A stretch of DNA of 64,000 nucleotides, from contig WQXI01000003.1 in the NCBI GenBank assembly GCA_009784935.1, positions 1 to 64,000 of the forward strand, read 5' to 3'. The translations under genes were made by a program, and so were the position numbers. Within the stretch, counting starts at the first letter, position 1, and the number at the start of each line of letters is the position of its first letter. The DNA is from Treponema sp. Its GTDB lineage: Bacteria > Spirochaetota > Spirochaetia > Treponematales > Breznakiellaceae. This document shows, piece by piece, positions 7,593 to 15,587 of this stretch. The notes below the pieces were generated by a model, which saw only the letters and a list, made by a program, of their open reading frames with translations, had not been told where the DNA came from and searched no databases.

Positions 7593-8852
7593 ATGAAAAA
7601 ATTATTTTCCCTTACAGTAATATTAGTACTGGTTGCAGGCGTAGTGTCAGCGCAAACCGGAAGAATATCTGTTTGGTCTTTCACCGATGAATTAGATCAA
7701 ATGATTAAAGATTATTTTAGGTCTGCGCGGCCGAGAATACAAGTTAATTTTTCCATTGTTCCGTACGAACAATTTTCGTATAGATTAGATAGGGTTTTTA
7801 CATCAGGCAATGGAGTGCCGGATGTTTTTGCTCTAGAATCCGCATCTGTACGCAAGTATGTCGAATCAGGACAATTACTGGATCTTACCGATATTTATGA
7901 AACAAACAAAAACAGGCTTCTTAGATACCCTGTAGAAGTAGGTACCCACAACGGCAGGGTTTATGCATTATCGTGGCATGCAGCGCCGAGCGCAATGTTC
8001 TATCGCCGAAGCCTTGCAAGAATGTATCTTGGTACTGATGATCCTGCAATAGTACAGGAATATTTTTCCAGCATGCCAAAGTTTCTGGAAACAGCGCGTC
8101 TATTACGGGAAAGATCTAATGGGACATGCGCAGCGGTTACCGGTTTGGATGAACTGCGTAATGCATTCCTTAGCACAAGATCCAGATCTTGGGTAGATAA
8201 CGGGAGACTTGTGATCGATCCCGCTGTAGAACAATACATGGATATTGCAAAAGAACTGCGCGATAGCAATTTAACAGGCGATATTGGTCAATGGTCGGAA
8301 ACTTGGTTCGAAGGCATGAATAGAAGTGTTAGAGGCAGAAACGGACAGTGGATAGAAATATTTGCATATTTTCTTCCTACTTGGGGACTCGATTATGTTC
8401 TTAAACCAAACTCTTACGATACATCAGGCGATTGGGCTGTGATACAAGGTCCGTCGCCGTATTACTGGGGAGGTACATGGCTTGCGGCGTGGAGAAATAC
8501 CCCAAATGCAGAAGCGGCAAAAGAGTTTATTCGTTATTTTATTTCTGATGTCGATTTTTCGGCAGGATATGCAATGTCCTCAAGAGAGCTTGTCAGTAAT
8601 ACAGAAGCTATCGAACAGGTAAGCCATAATTTTAACGAGCCTTTCCTTGGCGGACAAAATCATTATACAGTGTTTGCAGATATTGCGCAAAGAGTAAACG
8701 GCAGATTAGGTCATGGAACCGGCGAAATAGACCTGATAATTAATGACATTTTCTTTACCTCTCTAGAAACCTACGTAACAGGGCAAAGAACAAAACAACA
8801 GGCTCTTTCTGATTTTAGAGCAGAGGTCACAAGAAGAACCGGAATCAGGTAA
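7593..8852 (+). CDS. Secreted extracellular solute-binding protein (ABC sugar type)
   Basis: A cleavable signal peptide (MKKLFSLTVILVLVAGVVSA, cut before QTG) precedes a family-1 sugar-type binding protein of about 400 residues. Landmarks include ISVWSFTDELDQMI, VPDVFALESASVRKYVESGQLLDL, SWHAAPSAMFYRRSLA and the late APNAEAAKEFIRYF-like helix. There is no lipobox, so the protein is periplasmic. No permease genes follow. The last nine codons (EVTRRTGIR) are repeated 1458 bases downstream beyond the hipBA cassette, which suggests that the cassette entered at the 3' end of this gene. It begins 25 bases after transketolase and may be co-transcribed with it. Confidence 0.85.
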   Translation: MKKLFSLTVILVLVAGVVSAQTGRISVWSFTDELDQMIKDYFRSARPRIQVNFSIVPYEQFSYRLDRVFTSGNGVPDVFALESASVRKYVESGQLLDLTDIYETNKNRLLRYPVEVGTHNGRVYALSWHAAPSAMFYRRSLARMYLGTDDPAIVQEYFSSMPKFLETARLLRERSNGTCAAVTGLDELRNAFLSTRSRSWVDNGRLVIDPAVEQYMDIAKELRDSNLTGDIGQWSETWFEGMNRSVRGRNGQWIEIFAYFLPTWGLDYVLKPNSYDTSGDWAVIQGPSPYYWGGTWLAAWRNTPNAEAAKEFIRYFISDVDFSAGYAMSSRELVSNTEAIEQVSHNFNEPFLGGQNHYTVFADIAQRVNGRLGHGTGEIDLIINDIFFTSLETYVTGQRTKQQALSDFRAEVTRRTGIR

Positions 8853-8858
8853 TGTAAG
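8823..8858. repeat. 36-bp direct repeat, left copy (3' end of solute-binding protein gene)
   Basis: This copy matches 10281-10316 at 34 of 36 bases. It covers the last nine codons and stop of the solute-binding protein gene and six bases beyond. It also holds the stop codon of hipA on the other strand. Flanking sequences outside the 36 bases are unrelated. Confidence 0.9.
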
Positions 8859-9951
8859 TATTAACAACGGCTTTGACTTCTTCCATAATGCCTTCTGCTT
8901 TACGGAGGTCAAGTCCGGCTTTTTTTGCAACTGACACTATGTGCTTTTCTGACGGATTACGCCCTTCGCCGTCAATTGCAGTTGCGTGCTCTCCGCTCAT
9001 TCCTTCCGAATAAACTAAATCATACACAGGCGAAACCTGCCATTTTTCTTCATCGTAAATAAAAGAAAAGTTTTTTGAATGGTCATCCCTATTATGAGAA
9101 AAAACATTAAAACACATAAGACGAAACATTTTTTCCAGTTCACGAAAATCGCGGGTTAATTCCAATGTTAAAGTCATAAGGCTATTATAATCCAGCGCCG
9201 GTAACCTATGGCTTGTATCAAGTAATCCGCTTGCAGAGATCATAAAAACTTTTTTGCCCCTTGATTTTCTGTCGAATCGTTTTATACCAAAATATTTATC
9301 TTCGAATAACTTTATTTCCGGTACAATAAGCCCTGCAGCTTTTGCGGCAGTCATATAATTAAATTCTATTTTTCCAATGTCTTTTGGATCCATGCTGGCG
9401 CGGAATTTTACAATCCAGTCTTCTTTACTCTTGCCGTTGTCAATCTTAATTAAAACTTTTGGGCGTGCGCCGCCGGAACTTCCGCCGAGTTTTACCAGTT
9501 CTTCGAGTTTACGTACAGTCTTTGCGTCGTTTAAAATCGCTTCGGCATCTTTTGCCAATGTATCCAAATCATGCTTTTTTACATCATTAATAACAAAATG
9601 TTCTTCGGGCTTATATTCCAGTGCGCCCATACCGCTTGATCCGACTATTGCAAGGCGATCTAGCGCAGAAACAGAAACGGGGTCAATGCGTCTCTTTATA
9701 AGCATTCGGTCTATTAATAAACGACCCCACCCGTCAGGAAGACTGTCATTAAATACGCCAAAGTTGCCGTCAAACGGATCACGCGGAGCGATAAATACAC
9801 GTTTTTCCAGCGGTAGTTTAAACGGAGAAATAGAAAAACCATCCCGCAGCCATTCGGAATCATACTCAAACGCCAAAAGCCTTTCTTGCGTTTCTGCAAT
9901 TCGCCCTACCCTGCGTTTATCACAAAAAACATTTAAAAAATTATTTTTCAT
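8845..9951 (-). CDS. hipA: HipA-type serine/threonine kinase toxin
   Basis: HipA kinases phosphorylate translation components (glutamyl-tRNA synthetase in E. coli) and induce dormancy. The N-terminal HipA_N subdomain occupies about residues 5-110. The kinase domain follows with the ATP loop GGSSGGARPK (156-165), Lys182 in WIVKF, the catalytic segment N287-R-D-D-H-S-K-N294 and the metal-binding Asp311 (SPVYDLV). All key residues are intact, so the toxin should be active. At 368 residues it is slightly shorter than E. coli HipA (440). The start overlaps the hipB stop by four bases (ATGA). Its stop lies inside the left copy of the 36-bp repeat. Confidence 0.93.
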   Translation of the reverse strand: MKNNFLNVFCDKRRVGRIAETQERLLAFEYDSEWLRDGFSISPFKLPLEKRVFIAPRDPFDGNFGVFNDSLPDGWGRLLIDRMLIKRRIDPVSVSALDRLAIVGSSGMGALEYKPEEHFVINDVKKHDLDTLAKDAEAILNDAKTVRKLEELVKLGGSSGGARPKVLIKIDNGKSKEDWIVKFRASMDPKDIGKIEFNYMTAAKAAGLIVPEIKLFEDKYFGIKRFDRKSRGKKVFMISASGLLDTSHRLPALDYNSLMTLTLELTRDFRELEKMFRLMCFNVFSHNRDDHSKNFSFIYDEEKWQVSPVYDLVYSEGMSGEHATAIDGEGRNPSEKHIVSVAKKAGLDLRKAEGIMEEVKAVVNTYIT

Positions 9952-10214
9952 TTATTTTTCATTCCTATAATCTCATCAATCGACTGATAATTTTTACGTT
10001 CAAAAAGCCTGTCAAAATCATTTTCATAACCCAGCACAACAGCGATACGAAGAAGACTTGTAAGTGAAATCTCGCCGGAGTTTTCAAAGCGTTTAATCGA
10101 ACCAAGCGAAACCCCAGAACGGCCAGCCAATTCAGCTTGAGAAATCTTGCCTTCACGCCTTCTGGAGCGGATTTTTTGCGATAAACCTTGTTTTATATCT
10201 AATATATTAGCCAT
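9948..10214 (-). CDS. hipB: HipB-type helix-turn-helix antitoxin
   Basis: The 88-residue protein has an XRE/Cro-type helix-turn-helix (about residues 12-65: GKISQAELAGRSGVSLGSIKRFENSGEISLTSLLRIAVVLG) followed by a short tail. HipB neutralises HipA and represses the operon. It is the first gene of the pair and overlaps hipA by ATGA. Codons 2-5 are part of an operator-like palindrome that also occurs in the promoter, so autoregulation is likely. Confidence 0.92.
   Translation of the reverse strand: MANILDIKQGLSQKIRSRRREGKISQAELAGRSGVSLGSIKRFENSGEISLTSLLRIAVVLGYENDFDRLFERKNYQSIDEIIGMKNK
10199..10210. promoter_or_regulatory. Second hipB operator-like palindrome inside the hipB start
   Basis: The 12-base palindrome ctaatatattag recurs here within hipB codons 2-5, identical to the core of the promoter palindrome. 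The centres of the two copies are 41 bases apart, about four helical turns, which would suit cooperative binding of two repressor dimers. Confidence 0.6.
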
Positions 10215-10238
10215 TTTCCCTCAATTATTCGTGTTATA

Positions 10239-10273
10239 GCTAATATATTAGCCTATATTTGAGTAAATGTCAA
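10239..10273 (-). promoter_or_regulatory. hipBA promoter with operator over the -10 element
   Basis: On the minus strand there is a near-perfect promoter: TTGACA (10268-10273), a 17-base spacer and TAATAT (10245-10250). A perfect 14-base palindrome (gctaatatattagc, 10239-10252) covers the -10 element. A repressor bound there would block RNA polymerase. The start codon lies about 30 bases downstream. Confidence 0.85.
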
Positions 10274-10280
10274 GTTATCT

Positions 10281-10316
10281 GAGGTCGCAAGAAGAACCGG
10301 AATTAGGTAATGTAAG
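10281..10316. repeat. 36-bp direct repeat, right copy
   Basis: This copy matches 8823-8858 with two mismatches. Read on the plus strand it still encodes EVARRTGIR and a stop, the C-terminus of the solute-binding protein. It therefore looks like the displaced original end of that gene, now separated from it by hipBA. It lies between the hipBA promoter and the LysM gene stop. Confidence 0.9.
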
Positions 10317-10317
10317 C

Positions 10318-10602
10318 TTAGTTTTTATTTTCCTTTGCACCCGGTATAAAAAGGACATCTCCAACATTTAATCTGCCTGTTAAGCCGTTGGCAGAAACAA
10401 TAACTTCCTGTGGTACATTAAATTTAGCAGAGAGCCCCGATATCGAATCACCGGCTAAAACGGTATAATAAAATCCGGCTTCTTTACTAACCTCTGAATT
10501 TGAAGCATTACCAGAAACACAGGCAGCCGCCAGAAAAGCAATTGTACATAAACAAACAATTAATATAATTTTCATTCTTGGATCGTCTTTTTTTGACATC
10601 AT
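10318..10602 (-). CDS. LysM-domain lipoprotein
   Basis: Starting at the ATG at 10602, which has AGGAG five bases upstream, the product is 94 residues. A lipoprotein signal peptide (MKIILIVCLCTIAFLAAAC, lipobox LAAAC) follows a short charged leader. One LysM domain comes next (YYTVLAGDSISGLSAKFNVPQEVIVSANGL...LNVGDVLFIP), a peptidoglycan-binding fold. The longer frame upstream to 10689 lacks a ribosome site. It is probably anchored to a membrane and touches the cell wall. The stop codon lies two bases from the right copy of the 36-bp repeat. Confidence 0.85.
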   Translation of the reverse strand: MMSKKDDPRMKIILIVCLCTIAFLAAACVSGNASNSEVSKEAGFYYTVLAGDSISGLSAKFNVPQEVIVSANGLTGRLNVGDVLFIPGAKENKN

Positions 10603-10644
10603 TTTGCTCCTATATTTAACGACTAGCCGTATATTACCTCTTTT

Positions 10645-10672
10645 TTGAGAAAAAGTCAATTTTATGTATAAA
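10645..10672 (+). promoter_or_regulatory. Candidate promoter for the TPR-transferase-ClpS gene
   Basis: TTGAGA (10645-10650) and TATAAA (10667-10672) are separated by 16 bases on the plus strand, about 65 bases before the start codon of the downstream gene, which has the ribosome site AAAAGGAG. Confidence 0.5.
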
Positions 10673-10736
10673 TTCACAAAAATTATCAAGAATAATTTGC
10701 ATATGTGTTATATCACACCGGTAAAAGGAGAAAGAT

Positions 10737-12167
10737 ATGGACTCAAATTTAAGTTTCTATAAAGAAAACAAAAGGTATAACGATGCTATCACGTATCTAA
10801 AAAAAGAGCAAGGAAAAAATCCGAATAATGCTCAAATTAAAGCAGATTTAGGCTATTTTTATGATATTAACGGCTGCAAAAAAGCAGCTATTAAAGTTTA
10901 TTCTGAAGCAATAAAATTAGATCCAAATTTACCCATAGTTCGCCATAATCGAGGATGGGTAAATTTAAGATTTGGACGTATGAATGATGCATTAGCAGAT
11001 TTTAATGCTGCAATTTCATTAGGTCTTAAAGATTACCGCACATTTGAGGGGCGAGGTCTCTGCCATAAGTCTTTGGGCTTATTGGATTTAGCAGTCAATG
11101 ATTTTGACAAAGCAATCGAGTTAAATAAAGCAAGTGTAGAATTAATTATAAACCGTGCCCACTTATATTTTAGGCTTAAAAAATATGAACAAGCCAAGGA
11201 AGATCTTTATATGAGCTTGGGATTAAAATATTCAAATTTCGATCCAACAGATTATGTTTCTATTTTTCATAGAAGTAACCTTGAAGAAGGAAAAGAGACA
11301 GGAAACATGATTATCAAAGCAGGATTTAATATAGAAATAGAAAAGAATGATGATATGTTTGTAATAATGCCTTGTACAAGTACAATCAACAGAACTATTT
11401 TGCCATTGATTAATTTTGATATCAAAAAAGATGTGCTTTTGCATTTACAAAAATATAAAGATTGTTATGCTTTTAAAGCAGAACCTGATATTGAAAATAC
11501 AATAAATAAAACCGATTCTCAGTATTTGGATAGTATTAATATAGATAAAGACAAACTTCGTTTCTATTTGTCTTTAGATAATGTAAAATGCTTTGCGTTA
11601 TATAAAGACAAAAAACTCGTCGCATGGGAAATTGGAATAATAAACGATGGAGGAAAAATATATTCTTCAATTATCAGGTTCTATGATCCTGCAGAACAGT
11701 TAACCGGAAAAATTCGTATTAATTTCCTAGTCGAGCATTTAAAAAGTATTGGGGTAACTTTAATTGACTTTGGATCAAGTAAAGATAAATGGAATAATCT
11801 CTTTAGTTTTGGAGCAGAAAATATTGATGCGCACACTTATTTACAATTGTTTAAAGAACTAAGTTCCTCCCCAAAACCTATTTTTTACATAGGGAGCGGA
11901 AAAATTAAAGAAAATATCACAGGGAGATATTTTATGGTTCTCTTAAATAATGATAATACAACACAAGATTTTGTTGTAGACCTTCTAATGGAATTATTTA
12001 ATTTTGATCTGCATAAGGCAACAATGCTTATGCTCGAAACGCATCGTAATGGTAAAGGTGTGATAGGAACAACTGATGCAAAAATGGCAGTTCCATTAGT
12101 TCAATATATTCAAAAAACAGCAAAAGATAATGGACATACATTAATTTGCTTATTAGAGGAGGTTTAA
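10737..12167 (+). CDS. Three-domain protein: TPR repeats, L/F-tRNA-protein-transferase-like domain, ClpS domain
   Basis: Residues about 8-165 are TPR repeats (AIKVYSEAIKLDPNLP, AVNDFDKAIELNKAS). Residues about 190-385 resemble leucyl/phenylalanyl-tRNA-protein transferase (Aat, a GNAT-like fold): an early AGF segment and VAWEIGIINDGGKIYSS, where Aat has LVGGLYGV..G..F.GESMFS. LIDFGS follows at 342-347, where Aat has LIDCQ (Asp344 kept, Gln replaced). Residues 398-476 are a ClpS domain: VLLNNDNTTQDFVVDLL, ETHRNGKGVIG and AKDNGHTLICLLEE. The ClpS histidine in the N-degron pocket is kept, but the gatekeeper Met is Gln. No signal peptide, so cytoplasmic. The fusion suggests target choice, N-terminal marking or recognition, and delivery to ClpA in one chain. 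Activity is unproven. Confidence 0.7.
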   Translation: MDSNLSFYKENKRYNDAITYLKKEQGKNPNNAQIKADLGYFYDINGCKKAAIKVYSEAIKLDPNLPIVRHNRGWVNLRFGRMNDALADFNAAISLGLKDYRTFEGRGLCHKSLGLLDLAVNDFDKAIELNKASVELIINRAHLYFRLKKYEQAKEDLYMSLGLKYSNFDPTDYVSIFHRSNLEEGKETGNMIIKAGFNIEIEKNDDMFVIMPCTSTINRTILPLINFDIKKDVLLHLQKYKDCYAFKAEPDIENTINKTDSQYLDSINIDKDKLRFYLSLDNVKCFALYKDKKLVAWEIGIINDGGKIYSSIIRFYDPAEQLTGKIRINFLVEHLKSIGVTLIDFGSSKDKWNNLFSFGAENIDAHTYLQLFKELSSSPKPIFYIGSGKIKENITGRYFMVLLNNDNTTQDFVVDLLMELFNFDLHKATMLMLETHRNGKGVIGTTDAKMAVPLVQYIQKTAKDNGHTLICLLEEV

Positions 12168-12168
12168 T

Positions 12169-12450
12169 ATGAAGTTTTTACAAAATGATGTTATCGAATA
12201 TTTAGAAGCAGACAAGAAGCGTAACAGTAAAAATGGCAAATGGACTGAATTTGAAGAAACTTTACTGCAAACTTTTAAGATGAACGCTCCCATTTCAAAA
12301 TATGCTCTTGAATGTGCTGTAAACAGATTAGAAAATGAGCCGTCAACTGATTCAGAAATATATACGTTAAAACTGATCAATTATTTAATTGATTATTTTA
12401 TTCAGTTTGAACAATTAGCGAATACATTGGATACTATTAAAACGGTGTAG
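12169..12450 (+). CDS. Small unrecognised protein coupled to the ClpS-fusion gene
   Basis: The 93-residue product is predicted mostly helical and acidic, with no signal peptide, membrane segment or motif I recognise. It starts one base after the stop of the ClpS-fusion gene and has a strong GAGGAGG just inside that gene's end, so the two are translated together. This suggests a partner or regulator of the fusion protein. No paralogue is seen beside the second clpS. Confidence 0.65.
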   Translation: MKFLQNDVIEYLEADKKRNSKNGKWTEFEETLLQTFKMNAPISKYALECAVNRLENEPSTDSEIYTLKLINYLIDYFIQFEQLANTLDTIKTV

Positions 12451-12548
12451 GAATATTCTCATTTTCTCTGGCAATATCGAATATAGTTTTCCCTTGCTAT
12501 TTTTTATCCAATACTTCTGGAATATATTTAAAGAGAAAATTAAGCGTT

Positions 12549-15500
12549 TCAGAGCAATCCATCAATCAACACAAAAGCAGCCCAGTTGTAAGGATCAGGG
12601 TAAAGTTTGCGTATTTTTTTTTGGGCTTCTCTAAAAGCATCTTGTTTGCTTTTTCCAGACAGCCAGTTACGGTAAAAATCGGTCATCATCATTTGAGAAG
12701 ACTTATCCTCAACCTGCCAAAGACTCATAATAATTGTTTGTGCTCCCGCAAGCTTAAACGCTCTTTGCAACCCAAATACCCCTTCGCTGTTGTCTACCTC
12801 ACCTAATCCGGTTTCGCAGGCTGACAATGCCACAAGTACCGCTCCTGTTAGGTTCATCTGTGCGACTTCGTTTGCAAGAAGAATACTGTCCACTTGCTCC
12901 CCTTTTTTGCAATTATTGCCTCCGGCAAACACAAGCCCGGATCTTAAAAGCGGATTTAAGTACACCCTTTTACCGCCTCCAAGACGTTCCAGCCATTCGT
13001 AATCTTTATTATTTCTTCTATCATCCTGTATGAAGAACCCATGCGTCGCAAGGTGTATCACATTGGTTTGTTTATCTGTACTCTTGAATGATTCTTTGTT
13101 ACCTTCAGCACGCATGTACAATTCTGACACTATATCTTTTTCTTTTAGCCTTTTGTGAATCTCTTCACTTTCTTTCGCCGAATAAGCCAAGTGCTCCCAT
13201 TCTCCGCTGCGTTTTTTAAGTTCATCATGCAGTTCAAGTTTTTCTAAATCATCTTGATTTTCCGGAACTTTATTCTTTATACTTTCGGAACTCAGATTAT
13301 AATAAATTCCGCCGTAAACGACAGCTGACTTCGGCTTGCATTCCCTCTTTGTGTTGCGGCGTACCACTTCACGTGTGCTGGAAACAAGATTTAAGTCGTA
13401 TATATCTGTAAGATGTTTTCCCTTTTCTACAGGAATTGCGCTAAAACTGATTTTGTGTAATAACCCCGATGGCGAATAGTAAATGGTTTTAACGCCTTCT
13501 AAAACTTCCTTTAAAGGTTTCCAAACTGTGTTATACAGGTCATAGTTATTTTCATTGTAGAGAATGTTAGTAATTCTTTGTGAATCTTTTTCGCCTTCTG
13601 ATTTTTTAAAGATTGAAGCAAGCTGACTTTCTTCACACAGGGGAACCCATTCGGGTGCATCCATGCCTGTTCGTAAAATTAGAGCCGCATACTGCGTAAC
13701 TGTTACTTGTTCATCATATTTGTCACAAAGTATAAAAGAGACAAACTCGATAGCGGCTTCATTTGCTTGTAAATGATCCCGAACATTCTGCCATCCAAGG
13801 TTAAAGTCCTCATAAAATTCTTTGAAAGCTCGAGAGGTTTGGGTGAGATATTCATCCAGCGTATTTGCCTTTAATTCCAGATCATGTATGTACGATTCAT
13901 TGCCATCGTTCCTCTGTAATAATACTTCGATCTTTTGTTTAAGGCGATCAAGCTCTTCAAATTGTGAGATAAGTTTCTTGTCATTTGTATTGTAGATAGA
14001 ATCCCGTACTGCATTAGCTGTTCGAAGCAGAAGACCTTTTATAAATAGAGTGTTGTCATAGCTGAGGGAATTACTTTCAGGAGTGGTGTAGAACCAAGAA
14101 AGAAAATAGCTTGCTTCAAGCGTATTTGTCATTTCATTCCCGTAATGATTCCGTTGACGTGTTGAGAGTAAAGAAAAATTTTTAATTACCAGAGTTTTAA
14201 TAAGAATATCCGCTTCTAGTTTATACTTGATGGCTTGTGCATAATTACCCATGTCACAATATAACAAATTTAGATTGTTTAATGATATGGCATAAACCTG
14301 ATTTTTCACCCCCAGTCTTATTTCTCTAATTTTTTTTGCTTCAAGGAAATATTCCTTTGCTTTCTCATAATCTACCATGTATCTATACAAGTGTCCCAAA
14401 TCATCTAATAATATAGCATAATTTGGGTGTTCTTTGCTCTGTATCATCTTCCCATTGTGCAGCAATTCCCAGTAATGTTTAGCTTCAAGAAGATGCTCTT
14501 CTGCTCTAAAATCGTCTTTCTTGGACAAATATAGCTTGCCCATTCTTTTTTCCATACCTGCATTAATTAAAAGATTTTTATTTGGTGTTTTTACGCAGAT
14601 ATGATACGCCTTAAGAAGATATATTTCCGCTAAGTCAAAGTCTCCTTTGGATAGATAAAGTTCACTTAGGTCGACTAATGAGTCCATATAATCCATAGGT
14701 TCTCTTTCCTGCGCACTTTTTATTATGTCATTCGCCTTAAGATAGTTTTCCTCTGCCAATTTAAAATTCCCCATGGATAGGTACTTTTCACCCAAATTTC
14801 TTAATGAGTCTGCATCATTCAAAACATCCTTTTCTTGTGTGTCATCTTTTATGTCTTTCGCTTCAAGAGAACATTCTTTCGCTGAGGAATAGTCTCCCAT
14901 GAATTGGTATAATTGACTCAGATCATTTAATAAATTCACATATATTAAACTTTTTTTGCTTGGCGTTTTTTTTAATATGTTTTTTGCCTCAAGATAATTC
15001 TTTATTGCTGAATTATAATCTCCCATACTACTATATAGGTGAGCTAAATAAATTAATGAATCAGAATAGCTCAGAGGATCCTTTCTCCATGTCCTTTTTT
15101 CTATGTTTTTAAATTTAAGCAAGTATTTTTTTGCAGAGAGAAAATTTCCAAAAATTATATATAGTTTACCCATGTTGCGTAACAGTTTAGTATAAAATGG
15201 ATGTTTCTTTACTTGTACATTTTTTGTGATTTTTTCTGCTTTACGATAGTAATCCCATGCTTTATTATTTTCTTTAAAATAATAGTACGCACTACCTAGT
15301 TTGAATAAGAACATAAAATATTCTAATGTGTCTTTTTTCCGAATGCTTTCTTCAATATTTTTTAGCTTAATTTCATATTTTATCCATGAAACATCGTCTT
15401 CAAGCAGGCGATATACTATGCCTAAAGCCATAATTGCATCATAATAATCCGGTTTCAGCTGTAATGCCCGCTCTAATTTCTCAATGGCTTTAGAATAATC

Positions 15501-15566
15501 ACCATTTTTAATAAATTTTTCGCTTTGTTCATAGAAAGACTCAGCGGTTTCATTATCACTTAACAT
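12549..15566 (-). CDS. TPR-CHAT caspase-like protease
   Basis: The 1005-residue protein starts with about ten TPR units of the kinesin-light-chain spacing (residues 5-480). A helical linker (about 480-640) and a C-terminal CHAT domain (about 680-1005) follow. The catalytic pair is intact: His842 in HLATHGFF and Cys917 in LSACETGLG. Other CHAT landmarks are LLLANEVAQM-like, GVFGLQRAFKLAGAQTIIMSLWQV and WAAFVLIDG at the end. CHAT proteases include Craspase (Csx29) and separase-like defence enzymes, where a sensor releases protease activity on a specific substrate. It is the last gene of a four-gene minus-strand operon. The likely substrates or sensors are the unknown proteins upstream. No signal peptide. 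Confidence 0.9.
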   Translation of the reverse strand: MLSDNETAESFYEQSEKFIKNGDYSKAIEKLERALQLKPDYYDAIMALGIVYRLLEDDVSWIKYEIKLKNIEESIRKKDTLEYFMFLFKLGSAYYYFKENNKAWDYYRKAEKITKNVQVKKHPFYTKLLRNMGKLYIIFGNFLSAKKYLLKFKNIEKRTWRKDPLSYSDSLIYLAHLYSSMGDYNSAIKNYLEAKNILKKTPSKKSLIYVNLLNDLSQLYQFMGDYSSAKECSLEAKDIKDDTQEKDVLNDADSLRNLGEKYLSMGNFKLAEENYLKANDIIKSAQEREPMDYMDSLVDLSELYLSKGDFDLAEIYLLKAYHICVKTPNKNLLINAGMEKRMGKLYLSKKDDFRAEEHLLEAKHYWELLHNGKMIQSKEHPNYAILLDDLGHLYRYMVDYEKAKEYFLEAKKIREIRLGVKNQVYAISLNNLNLLYCDMGNYAQAIKYKLEADILIKTLVIKNFSLLSTRQRNHYGNEMTNTLEASYFLSWFYTTPESNSLSYDNTLFIKGLLLRTANAVRDSIYNTNDKKLISQFEELDRLKQKIEVLLQRNDGNESYIHDLELKANTLDEYLTQTSRAFKEFYEDFNLGWQNVRDHLQANEAAIEFVSFILCDKYDEQVTVTQYAALILRTGMDAPEWVPLCEESQLASIFKKSEGEKDSQRITNILYNENNYDLYNTVWKPLKEVLEGVKTIYYSPSGLLHKISFSAIPVEKGKHLTDIYDLNLVSSTREVVRRNTKRECKPKSAVVYGGIYYNLSSESIKNKVPENQDDLEKLELHDELKKRSGEWEHLAYSAKESEEIHKRLKEKDIVSELYMRAEGNKESFKSTDKQTNVIHLATHGFFIQDDRRNNKDYEWLERLGGGKRVYLNPLLRSGLVFAGGNNCKKGEQVDSILLANEVAQMNLTGAVLVALSACETGLGEVDNSEGVFGLQRAFKLAGAQTIIMSLWQVEDKSSQMMMTDFYRNWLSGKSKQDAFREAQKKIRKLYPDPYNWAAFVLIDGLL

Positions 15567-15587
15567 TAGAATTTTTCCATATATTTT

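Noticed and set aside
9377-9970. 197-codon plus-strand frame opposite hipA/hipB
   Set aside because: It is serine/arginine/leucine-rich with no motif and lies antisense to a clearly functional HipA, so it is a shadow frame.
8823-10316. hipBA as part of a prophage or integrative element with its own integrase
   Set aside because: Only hipB and hipA lie between the repeats. No integrase, phage or transfer gene is present.
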